A stretch of 64,000 bases of DNA from Roridomyces roridus (lineage: Eukaryota; Basidiomycota; Agaricomycetes; Agaricales; Mycenaceae). The first letter of the stretch is position 1, and every line of letters begins with the position of its first letter. The stretch spans positions 434,001-498,000 of the forward strand of contig JARKIF010000027.1 in NCBI GenBank assembly GCA_029378245.1, given 5' to 3'. The notes below the pieces were generated by a model. The model did no database searches. It had not been told where the DNA came from and worked only from the letters and a program-made list of their open reading frames with translations. Shown here piece after piece: positions 10,027-19,844 of the stretch. The position numbers were made by a program, and so were the translations under genes.

Positions 10027-12461
10027 CTACGTGGTAGAAACGTCCTCCGCCAACGCCTGCTCCTGCCACATTGCCGAGTAGAGCCCGCCTTTGCGCAGCA
10101 GCTCCTCGTGTGTCCCCTGCTCCGCGACCTCACCTTCTTTCAACACAATAATCAAATCTGAAAGGACCGTCAGTCGTAGGAAATTGCAACCAAGGTCAAA
10201 CGTACCAGCTTCTACCACGGTCCGTAGTCTATGAGCAATGAAAATACTCGTCCTCGACTGCTCAGTGAGGATATTATTGATGTTTTTCATCAACTCCGAC
10301 TCGGTATGTGCGTCCAGCGCAGACGTCTACATAACCGTTCAATCTTGGCCCCGAAAAGCAAGAAAAACCCACTCACCGCCTCATCGAAAAACAATATCGG
10401 CGGATCCTTCAACAACACACGCGCCACGGCCAACCGCTGCTTCTCACCCCCACTTATCATCAACCCGCGCTCCCCAACCTGCGTCGCATAGCCCTCCGGC
10501 AACCGCATAACGGCGTCATGCACATTGGCCTTCCTCGCAGCCTCCAGCACCTCCTCATCACTCGCATCCAACCGTCCGTACCTCACATTGTGCATCACAT
10601 CGGCGTGAAACAAAGGCGTATCCTGCGGCACCACGCCAATCGCCTTGCGCACACTCTCAAGCTGCACATCGTAGATGTCTTGGTCGTCGATCAGAATCCT
10701 CCCCGCCCCGGGCTCATAGAACCGATAGAGCAGACGAAGGACGGTGGATTTTCCGCACCCCGAAGGACCGACGATGGCGACTTTCTTACCACCTGGCACC
10801 GTGAAGGAGAGGTCGCGGAATATCGGCCGCTCGGCGTGGTATCCGAAGCCGACGTTTTCGAACCGGATGGAGCCGCGTGTCAGAGCGAGTGGGAGTGAAC
10901 CTGGTTTGTCCTATTGATCCGTCAGACAAGCTCGATTGCAGGAGGAGTATTTACCTGAGGCGGTGGATTTTCTTCACGGAGCTTGTACAGGACTTCCATG
11001 TCGAGCAGGTTCTGTCGCATCTCGCGATAGATGGTACCGAGGAAATTCAACGGGAGAGATAGTTGGAAAATCAGCTGGTTGACCATGACCAAGTCGCCCA
11101 CAGTCATCGTGCCTAATTGCAGTGTTAAAAAGAACTCTGGGACGAATGAGACGCACCATTGACCACTCCCTGTGCCGCCAAGAACATGGCCATCGTCAAA
11201 GCACTAGAGAAAATGACCGTCTGTCCCGAGTTCAAAAACGCTAGCGAAGTGGTGATCTTGATGGACGACTTTTCGTATTCCTTGAGGTGCTTGTCGTACT
11301 GCGCGACCTCGAACTTCTCGTTGTTAAAGTGCTGTGCGATGTTAGTTGACGAAGAAAAGTATGGCAGTACGCGCCTTTACAGCCTCGAAATTGATTAGAG
11401 AGTCAACTGCTGAAGATGCCGCCTTGTTGTCTGCCACGTTGGCCTGCCGACGGAACTGTGTGCTACGCAAAAAATTAGGAGGGAATGTGCCGAGTACTGG
11501 GACTCACCGCCACGACGTCGTCCGGATCGTAAACCAAGTATATGCAGCTAAAGTCACGGCGGTTATGGCCGCAAAGTCCCAACCGAATTTGTAAGACTGC
11601 AGCGAGGGTCAAGGAAGTACTCGGAGGCCATGATTAACTCACCAGAATACCGCACACGAGGGATATCTCAAGCGCTGTCGGAACGATGCGGAAAAGTATC
11701 GCCTGTAGCAGAAATGTGATGCCTCTGAGAGCAATGAGACGTCAGATTTACAGCAGGAGAAAATCACGAACTTGGTTCCCCGGTCAATCGCGCGCGTCAA
11801 CCCACCCGTCTGCCTCGACAGGTGGAATCGCAAATCCATGCTCAGCAGATGCTCAAACGTCTCCTTTGCAACTTTGCGTATCGCGCCCTGTCCGATATTG
11901 GCAAACACGGCATTCAATAGCTCTGCGAAGATTCCGGAGGTAATCCTCGCGGCTCCGTCTGGAGAATGATTGAGCACGAGGAAATCAAATATGGCACACG
12001 CACATCCGAGAACCAAAGACCCAGCGATCGTCCACGCCGTCGTCGACGAGGTGATGTCCAGATTCAAGGAATCGACAATGTGTTTGAATATAATCGGCAC
12101 TTCGACATTCAACAACTAGAGCAGAGTCAGATCCGCAGACGGACGGAGTTGTGGGGCTCACCTTGGATGAAATGAGCAGCCCAAAACCAAAGACGACCGT
12201 GCCCCGCGTTTTCCAGTCGTTCTTGGGCCAGACGTGCTTCACCAGCGACTTTGTTATCGCCCAGTCCGTCCTCCGCTGCTCTTGAGCCGTAACTAGTGGG
12301 GGACTCGTGGTATCGGCCTTCTTCGGAGGTGCCGCCATGTTCTGGTGTAGGCGCGCGAATGGATGTCGTGGTAGGCATCGTGGTGGTGGGCGCAAAAGAG
12401 TCGTGAGGGCGCGTGCTGGACCCAGGCGTGGTCCGGCCACGCGACCGACGCAGAGGAGCAT
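10027..12461 (-). CDS. ATM1: Mitochondrial ABC half-transporter, Atm1 family
   Basis: Ten exons join in frame to 673 residues. Family members sit in the inner mitochondrial membrane and export a glutathione-linked sulfur compound needed for cytosolic iron-sulfur proteins. The start at 12461 gives an Arg-rich, acid-free targeting sequence ([20 protein letters not shown]). The diagnostic motif [20 protein letters not shown] is present, then [13 protein letters not shown] and an ATP-binding domain with Walker A GPSGCGKS, signature ISGGEKQR, Walker B ILFFDEA, D-loop SALD and H-loop AHR. Introns lie at 12116-12161, 11725-11771, 11597-11642, 11463-11507, 11332-11374, 11113-11156, 10911-10954, 10327-10376 and 10158-10205. 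The 11332-11374 intron appears to use a GC donor; a GT donor six bases upstream would drop the conserved VK. Confidence 0.95.
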
Positions 12462-12785
12462 GACGGTAAGAAAAGAAGCGGAGAAAATGATCCGTCGACA
12501 AGATGGCGTCACATGTTCCGCCGATTGCGACGTGGATTTGCGGCTGTGTGGAGCCCATCAGATGCATCGGACTCTCTTTCTCTCTCTGAGTCTCCTCGAA
12601 CGCTGGTCTTCATAGTCTTACATCTATTTCTCAACATCCTTTCTCTTTCTAAAAATCCACCACTCTCCATGATATGCCGTTCACGACCTTTCCAAGTCTG
12701 ACCGCAAGTGATTTAGGGCACGGGAGGGTCGTCCCTCGCGTGGCTTGAAGGGTGAGCGCTGAGCGCTGCAGGCCATCCTGGGGTT
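12462..12785. promoter_or_regulatory. Upstream region of the Atm1 gene
   Basis: Pyrimidine-rich on the plus strand (tracts of TCTCTTTCTCTC near 12570-12600), corresponding to purine-rich sequence upstream of the transporter start. No TATA box or known operator is recognisable. Confidence 0.3.
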
Positions 12786-12872
12786 TTGATGCATCGCGAG
12801 GTTCTAATTAGAATCGGATGCGCGATGTATCGTTCGCTCTAATCAGAGACCCTCGCGATGCATCGCGTTAGA
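12786..12872 (-). repeat. Palindromic GATGCATC repeat, copy 1
   Basis: About 87 bp rich in self-complementary words (CGCGATGCATCGCG, CTAATTAG). Its reverse complement aligns with 15489-15578 through ATGCATCGCGAGGGTCTCT and adjacent words. It may be a very short MITE or a dispersed palindromic repeat; no coding content. Confidence 0.6.
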
Positions 12873-15276
12873 AGGCTTACCATATTTGGTAGGGATCCCA
12901 GGCGTGTTCTTCCCGTTAACACGGCGTCGTCAGCCCGACAATAGGGCGGCACGTCGGGTGGCGGTGTCTGGGCCCTGAAATGGTTGTGCGGGTCGACCGT
13001 CGGTGCGGGGCCTGAGCCTCACCCTGGATGGTCCCACCTTTGTGTTTCCTTCTGGCAGGAGACGTACACCATGAGCTTCAATAGGTTGTGGATGGTCTTG
13101 GGATGGTCCTCCGTCCCGGGCCTATTGTCTGAATCGACCTGTAAATGTCACACCGACTCCCGAGAGCCACCAGTATGCCTGGAATTGCGCCTGTTTGGTC
13201 ACGGGAACCTTTGATCCAATTCCGGCGTTATCGGCTCCTGGCCAGAGCAATCACTGATTGATTGGCAGCATCTGGTCAGATTGATTGGCAGCACCCTTCG
13301 GTGATTCGGTCCCACCACCTTGCAGCTCTTGCATCCCTCTGCTACCCACCCTGACACACGCCAGCCCTCGTATTTCCCTTCAACAAAATGCCCTCAGAAA
13401 CCACCCTCCTCGCTTGCTGTTCCCCCGCGCTTCGCATCGTCCTACCTTCGCCGGCCCATGCCACACAATGTTGAATCTTGATCCTCGAGGCGAATGTAAC
13501 GGTTTCCGCTCCCTTCCGGCTCCCCAGTGAGCTGAGCGGTTGCCCACGGACTCACCGCATATCAATACCTCCTTGTTCGGGTCTCGCGGCTCTCGGGCTG
13601 AGGTTCTCTCTCGCCGCCACAGGCTTTCCACTGGCTCTGAAATTGAAGAAGAGACATTGAATGCCTCTTTCATTCCGGTTTGTATACGAGAAAAATTGAA
13701 ACCTGGCCCAAAGTCGTTGAGAACAACTGTAAATTTAGTACATGGGACGTAGCAGTCGTTGCTTCCTATCCGCGCTGCTCTCACTGTCAGTATTTCCGGC
13801 GTTTGGGAAGCGCCTTATGGGTCACAGGAGCCAGGTGGTAAGTTTCTGCTTCATTTTGAAGGAAATTCCCGTTAATCATATACGCCAGGTGGGGCCGAAT
13901 GCTACAGCGATTCACCTTGAGTTTCACTTAAGATTGTGTCGCAGAGTCGATCTCAATTATTTGAGGTGGGATTGGGGAGCCTTAACTACATAACTGTTTG
14001 GTTACATCGACAGACCTCATATATGGCTTCAGGGACATCAAAACCGTCCTGTACAATTTTCAGAAGGTGAATCTTTCGGTCTCCGATGTGCGTGACCCAA
14101 GGTGTGACATTGTCCGATCCATAATCCCCGTCTCACCTACACATTTGAATCGATTTCAGATACGCCAGCATGTTTGGTTATAGATTCCAATGCAATCTGC
14201 CAATTCCAATTTTTTATCGGACCAGTCTTACAGCCGCTATACACCGTTCTTTCTGGTTCCGATGCATGTTGTGACAACGTGACATCCACCAGACCGTTTC
14301 TCGCCAGCGTTCGCCCATCCACTCAATCCAAGCACGGAGAAGAAGGAAAAGGGAATGATAGATTGTATTACTTGATTGAGATACACAACGAAGCACCAAG
14401 CGAGGTCCACAAAGCTACCAATCCACAACTTGGCCCAAGCTCACAGATCTGAGAATATACCAAGCGTGGACGGACACAAGTCAATCGGAGAGTACAGTGG
14501 CAAGACAGGTCCAGGAAGCGCAGCGCAGCGGAGGCGGCGTTTGCCCAAGGATGGCACTGGCTGAAGGTGGGGGACTGCCTGGCAGATAAAACGAGGTGAG
14601 CATCTCGGGCTTTGGAGTGAAGCAGCCACACCGGAGCTCATGCGGATACGGTGCGTACCACGTCCATGCACACGCCGACGAAGGAAAGAGGGTACGGGCT
14701 AGGGCCCCGTGGTACAAGCTACGTGCACGGCGAGGAAGCAGGACGGAGGATGTGGACGTGATGCGGATGTGGATGCCGCATATTGGCGGGCGGTCATACA
14801 CATGTGAGCTGACTGGCGTGCACCGGGCCTTTGGGGTTTCAACGCCGAATATGTGCGAGAGAAGATAGACGCACCTTGACTCCTCCGAACCTCCCTCCCT
14901 TGCCATTTCCAGTCCAAATCCCACCGTGGGGTGCTGCGATCAATGCAGTAATCCCCAGCCTGGCTCGGATACCTCGCAGGCACGGCTGTCGTGGGTGGAC
15001 GGCCCAGATCCACCAGGCCGTTATACGGCGGCCCCCCGCCAGCAGACAGAGGCAGTGGAACGATGAGAAGCGGATGGTGGGGACACCGTTGTACGTGTAT
15101 CACTATTAGTTCATGCTCGGTATTCAGTGCTAGTCACGAAGAAACGGGTGCCGCAAACGCGAGATCTCGAGAGCTGCCGCCAGGCTTGAAGCTGGAACAG
15201 GGGCGGTACGGTGGTTGAGACACAAGAGTGGTCGTATAGAGTCATCAGAGGGCGAGGCTGGCCGAGAAGTACGTTG

Positions 15277-15313
<37 letters not shown>

Positions 15314-15488
15314 TGCACATCATGGTGGCGGAAGAAAGGCCGATTCTAACATGTGTCAACAAACTTCCCCTTCGGAAAGGCGGCCATTACGAAATGATGT
15401 GCACGGACCTGCGACCACGAGCAAGCGAGGACAACGCCATCCACGGTGAGCAACGACCGTGGTTGTTGACTGACTGAAAAAGGAACTG
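12873..15488. other. Gene-poor stretch
   Basis: No gene could be supported over 2.6 kb. At 13742 a plus-strand ORF MGRSSRCFLSALLSLSVFPA looks like a signal peptide, and a GTAAGT to CCAG intron (13838-13889) would extend it to about 62 residues, but nothing else supports it. Other open frames here have the composition of chance GC-rich frames. Confidence 0.35.
15278..15309. repeat. (GTC)n microsatellite
   Basis: About ten uninterrupted CGT/GTC triplets within otherwise non-repetitive sequence. It would encode poly-Ser or poly-Asp/Arg depending on frame, but lies in no supported gene. Confidence 0.9.
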
Positions 15489-15578
15489 CCTCTAATGCGA
15501 TGCATCGCGAGGGTCTCTAACTAGAGCGAATGATGCATCGCGCAAAACACTCTAATTAGAGGGCGCGATGCATCGCTC
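15489..15578 (+). repeat. Palindromic GATGCATC repeat, copy 2
   Basis: Contains GCGATGCATCGCGAGGGTCT, CTCTAATTAGAG and GCGCGATGCATCGC. It is homologous, in inverted orientation, to 12786-12872. Confidence 0.6.
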
Positions 15579-15779
15579 CCCCAGCATCTGGTGAGTGGCC
15601 TGCCAATGCCCTAGTCGATCGCAGTGCTTGCTATGGACAGATATCCCGACGCCCTTCTGACGACCTCTAACTCGAATCCCAATCTCGCTAAGTATCAAGT
15701 AGCGCTCTGAACAGCCGGCTTCACTCCTGTGGGAAAATTCTTCCTCACGCGCATCGAGCACGCTGCATAGAGGGCCACA

Positions 15780-17520
15780 CTTCATGCCCCGAACCCTGCG
15801 GATCGTGCCACTGATCTTCCACTGGCCCTCTCCCATGTCATGAACGCGCGGTGACATCTGGCGCTGTGCTGCCCACCGAGCATGATGAGGGAACTCCGGC
15901 CGCTGGCGTGGGCGGTATTCCTGTCGCGCCCTTTACGCCTCCTGGGCTTCCGTCGGGCCAGCCCCCCGGCCCCATTTGCTCGCTCGGCCTTCAAAACGCC
16001 CTCCCTCGATTGGGTCGCGTACATGACTCGGGTCCTTGTTCCCAAACGGGCGAGTCACGCCAGTGACTGATGGGTATGGCACCCATTACATATAAAAGGC
16101 CGCCTCGCTCCTCACGAGACCCGAGAGCTCTTTCTCTCCTACCATCTTCTACCCCTTCAAGAGGAGGTCGCCCCTTACCGCGGTACGCTCGTATTTCGAG
16201 CGGTGCGAGATCCAACGCCCGGTCTCGGTCTCTGGCCCTTGGTCAATGTCCTCATGCTTCTTGCAGACCATCGCCGTTAGCCCATGGACCCACACGTCCA
16301 GGCGACGCTGCTCTCGACATCGTTGGCGTATCTGTAAGGTACCGTGGCTTCTCCTGCCCATCTCCCCTTTCCTTATTCGTTCTAGGACCCACAGGCACCT
16401 TTGCGGTCGATATTCAGACGTGGACCCACACATACCGTCGATGATGGTCCAGGCCACACTTGAAGGTGCGCGAGCCTCTTCATACTCCCTACTTCACTCA
16501 TAGTGCCCACAGACGTCACTTGTCCTCGTCGTCTTCGTTGGCTACGCCTGGACCCACATGTCGAGACCTCTCAGGTACCTCGGCCTCTTGATGTCTCTGC
16601 CGTTGCTCATCATACCCACAGACACCCATGGGTCATCGTTGACCATAAGTATCGACCCTCATACCCACTCCTTGGGCTCTCGTCAATGGTGACCACAACC
16701 CACGACCCGCACGTCTTCCATCCTTGACCATCACCACTCATCTAACCTCCACACAGAACCCTATCGACGCCCTCGCCTCCGTCGTCGCATCCCCACCTTC
16801 AAACCCGTCTTATCCTTAAGAACGATCTCGGTCAAGACATATCGTCACGCCCACCGCGCGGTAGATGTACACCCGGGGGTGCTGCAGAGGCACACCTTCG
16901 GTTCGCTGAGCATGCTGCGCGCAGGCTCGTGGGTCGTCAAGCCAAGCTGAGCAGTGTGTGTACTCTCGGGGCGTTGGCAACAACGCTTGTCCGGTCGACG
17001 CGCATGCTGCATGACACGCTGACGACACACGCGGTATCCGAGTCGAGGATCGTAAGACGTCCGACAGGTGGGAGCGGCGACTGAATGGGTCTCCTCCCGG
17101 TCAGTCAGCGGTGGGGGTGGTCACCTGTGGCTTTGTCTTATTTCGTGAAGTCCGTGTCCTGTTCCTGCTTCCGGGCTTTGCTGACGGCCCCGGCAGCCCG
17201 TGTTGTCAAGAAATGGTGGATCGTATATTCAAAGTAGAAATACAGAAATACAAGCTCGTTGTCGAGTAGATCACGGATGGTTATTCCAAGATAGTGCTAC
17301 GAATTGAAGATTCATCTAACCAGAGTTGAGACCTTTTACACCGAAGGGCAGGGGCGTCTATGCGGCGAAATATGGCCGACGGAGGATGACTACATCCAAC
17401 ACGTCCTCGAGATTCTTCTCCGGGAAATCCCATTTCAACTCGGGGAAGTCCAGGATACGAACGATAGGATTCCGCTCAGCCAATATGTTTACGACGTCCA
17501 CCTCAGCCACTCCGACGAGA
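15780..17520 (+). repeat. Outer block of the inverted duplication, arm A side
   Basis: Homologous in inverse orientation to about 54640-56300. It starts with a promoter-like segment (TATAAAAGGCCGCC near 16089, then CTCACGAGACC) that also resembles the 5' flank of the NADAR gene at 42778-43638. Downstream, blocks such as GCGGTAGATGTACACCCGGG and ATATCGTCACGCCCACCGCG are shared with 54880-55260, but reading frames are short and differ between copies. I see no intact gene. Confidence 0.7.
16283..16439 (+). other. Short NADAR-leader-like ORF, probably non-functional
   Basis: ATG at 16283 opens MDPHVQATLLSTSLAYL, followed by a possible GTAAGG to CTAG intron and a short second exon. The equivalent sequence in the other copy stops after 10 codons, and an alternative upstream ATG (at 16255) stops after eight. 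The frame is not conserved, so a functional peptide is unlikely. Confidence 0.25.
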
Positions 17521-17836
17521 GCTAGGGTCTGGAGGCTCGGGACCCACTCGTCCTTGTTCGCCAACGTTCTGAGGAAATGAAGCGGGTCGGACTCGGAGAT
17601 GTAATATATTTCTAGCCGGATGAGATGCTGCCCCCGATGGGACTTGATGATCTCGAGTAAATGTTTGGTGTTCATGATCGGACCCAAGGAGCTCTGGAGG
17701 CGGAGGTGTTTTAGACGGAATCCACCGTGATCTAGGAAGGAGCCCGACAGCCCGGTACCGTGCTGTGCTCTAGTCGGCGGGAGATGTATCCTTAGGCATC
17801 GTTTACAAGTGAAATAGAAAGATAACGATAATATTC
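17358..17836 (-). pseudogene. F-box/LRR-type protein remnant, 3' part
   Basis: The reading frame ends at 17358 and contains short leucine-rich strand-loop patterns such as FRLKHLRLQSSL, LIRLEIYYIS and LQTLALVGV. This is the layout of C-terminal LRR regions of fungal F-box-like proteins; no F-box is visible. The frame runs into the MITE at 17837 and reappears on its other side. A shorter fragment of the same sequence (FPE, DVVILxRPYF) lies at 54647-54808 in inverse orientation. Confidence 0.6.
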
Positions 17837-18303
17837 CAAGGGGTACCAAAGATAAGAGTTCAGTACATCACCTCGAATTTTTTATTTCAGCCAAATTGGC
17901 TGAACCTCCCCCCCTCTATAAAAGGAAATTTCCTTTTTGGGATGCATCAAATCAGCTTATTTTGGGTATTTTGGCCCACCTGCTCCCTGTACATGCTTCC
18001 AAATGGCTTCTAGTGCATTCCCTTAGCTCTGGAGCCCAAGATTTGGGTTTTGGGCTAAATTCTGAGTTGATGAGGCTCCTCATGTGACCAGGGCACGTGA
18101 CTATCTGGACACGTGATCAAATCGGGACCATGTATTGAAAAATTTGAGAAAGTCCACTGGGACTCTGTTCAGTGGTCTAGCTAAGCAAACAGAGCCTTCC
18201 CGGTGTTCTGTAGAAATTCGGTAGAAAACTTTTTTTTCAGCCTTCGGAGGGACCCCCCTCCCCCCTCCTATAATAGGCAATTCCTTATCTTTGATACCCC
18301 TCG
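17837..18303. mobile_element. hAT-like MITE, copy 2, complete
   Basis: A 467-bp element with 20-bp terminal inverted repeats CAAGGGGTACCAAAGATAAG and CGAGGGGTATCAAAGATAAG (18 of 20 identical), flanked by an exact 8-bp target duplication TAATATTC at 17829-17836 and 18304-18311. TIR form and 8-bp duplication point to hAT mobilisation. There is no transposase. It interrupts an LRR-type reading frame. Confidence 0.9.
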
Positions 18304-18311
18304 TAATATTC

Positions 18312-18500
18312 CAAGTTTCTCAGTATCGCTGATGTAATATGTATGTCGATGTCGTGGATCAAAAGAGTTCCTGATTCGGCATCTTGCTCTCGACCACGGC
18401 GCCCTTGCTCGACGAGAGTGTCCATCCTCCCACCCTCGCCGTGCCCCAATGTTTTCAAGATGCTCCACAGTCTTCACTCTGACCGAATTCATGAAAAATT
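18312..18500 (-). pseudogene. LRR-type remnant, 5' side of the MITE
   Basis: On the minus strand the frame ending TYYISDTEKLGIL leads into the MITE, and joining the flanks at a single target copy keeps it open into the 17358-17836 part. Upstream an intron with GTAAGT donor and GGTCAG acceptor (about 18484-18531) is possible. No start codon is assigned. Confidence 0.45.
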
Positions 18501-18531
18501 GACAAAAACCTTCAGCGTCGGGATACTTACC

Positions 18532-18853
18532 TCATTTTCTTGCATCTCTTACGCAAAGCATCCGTCCTTCAGCTACCCCATATCCCGACTCTGTCGAGAA
18601 CGCTACTGCAGCTCAACTGCGGCTTTTTGTCGGCCGGAAGAGGCTATAGCCTATTTCCATTTGACATGAACGCGTGGTATATTGGCATACTATTCAATGC
18701 CGCCGACTCGGATCCAACTACAAACACAATAACGACCTCTTGACAACCTCACTATACCGCAGACCGCGCAAATCGAGCAGGACCTAGTAAACACAGCATG
18801 AAGTCCATCTCAACCGTGACCTTGCTTCAACCCAACTCCATTCATCTCCCTGA
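18532..18853. other. Flank between LRR remnant and hAT element
   Basis: Possibly more of the LRR-type gene's 5' part, but no frame is convincing. Confidence 0.3.
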
Positions 18854-18861
18854 CACTCAAC

Positions 18862-19616
18862 TAGGGAGCGGCACGAGTATCGAGTGCTGCGAATACTCGC
18901 GGCATTTCACTCGCGAGTACGAGTATTCATACTCGCGAGTGGGTGGTGGCTGTGCTACTCGTGCGAGTGCGAGTATTGGTTTCCAAAAACCTTGGTACTC
19001 GCGAGTATTTGCCTGGCTACCGTAAGCTCACGGAACAGACCCAGATAGGCAATTTGATCACCGGCATCACTCGGCATCACTCGGCATGCCGGCATGTGGC
19101 AATCACTCCGTAATGTATGTCTATTCCTGTACAGAATTCAATTTACCTATCAGTCACTACCTGTTCATCAGGAGGAACAGTAATGAAACTCCGCAACCAA
19201 CTGAGTGAGCAATCAGCCCATTCCACTGTGATGGTCGGCCAGTGGGCCAGTGACCCGGACTTGATAGCAGTTGATGAGTTTGAGAAGCAGCTTGCAGAGG
19301 GTTGGACACGGAACAAGAAGCGGAAGGCCCCTGCTACAGCAGAAGCCTCAGGATCAGCGAGAGTTATTGTCATTGATGATGATAGTACATAGTTTGGTAA
19401 CTGAAATATATGATACTCATGAATAACTCACAAATAATTTGCAACTCGCGAGTATTCCAACTTGTTGAGTGCAACTACTTGCGACTCGCGAATACTCGCG
19501 AAAGTTGCTTACTAATACACGAATACTCGCCATCAATACTCGTGCGAGTGCGAGTATGGTTTTCCCAACTTCTGCAAGTACTCATACTCGCGAGTGTATA
19601 CTCGTGCCGCTCACTA
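18862..19616 (+). mobile_element. Non-autonomous hAT transposon with transposase 3' remnant
   Basis: A 755-bp element bounded by TAGGGAGCGGCACGAGTAT and, inverted, TAGTGAGCGGCACGAGTAT, and flanked by a perfect 8-bp target duplication CACTCAAC (18854-18861, 19617-19624). Both subterminal regions are packed with the palindrome ACTCGCGAGT and its variants, as expected for hAT transposase binding sites. The interior keeps an ORF (to 19392) whose sequence GGTVMKLRNQLSEQSAHSTV then VGQWASD resembles the C-terminal dimerisation end of hAT transposases. The catalytic part is absent. Confidence 0.9.
19184..19392 (+). pseudogene. hAT transposase C-terminal remnant
   Basis: The ATG at 19184 opens MKLRNQLSEQ and the frame ends RVIVIDDDST. 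The LRNQLS / VGQWASD pattern matches the end of the hAT dimerisation domain, followed by a basic stretch NKKRKAP. Lying inside a 755-bp element with TIRs and a target duplication, it is the 3' remnant of the parent transposase gene. Confidence 0.6.
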
Positions 19617-19844
19617 CACTCAACCACCATCATCGAAAATCAATCACTTCTCAAGGAGTTTGAGTGTTCGACCCTGCCCCGAGCTCGGCAACATTTCAGA
19701 ACAGTTGCAACGTAATTATGTATCTACTGTACATTGTCCCAATAGTATCCTCTTTGTTCTCTTCCGCTCATGTCCATTGGTGTTTAGATGATTTTTCATT
19801 CATTCATTCATTCCGAGTCACGGGTTCCATTTATCAACATGGTA

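Noticed and set aside
13742..13993. Signal-peptide-like ORF with a possible intron (62 residues)
   Set aside because: Attractive start (CFLSALLSLSVFPAFG) and a canonical GTAAGT, but no second support such as homology, cysteine pattern or promoter element.
14481..15103. Minus-strand frames of 134-147 codons
   Set aside because: Overlapping frames of similar length on both strands indicate GC-driven open frames, not coding.
15278..15309. Tandem GTC run considered as a CRISPR-like or regulatory array
   Set aside because: Simple triplet microsatellite without spacers.
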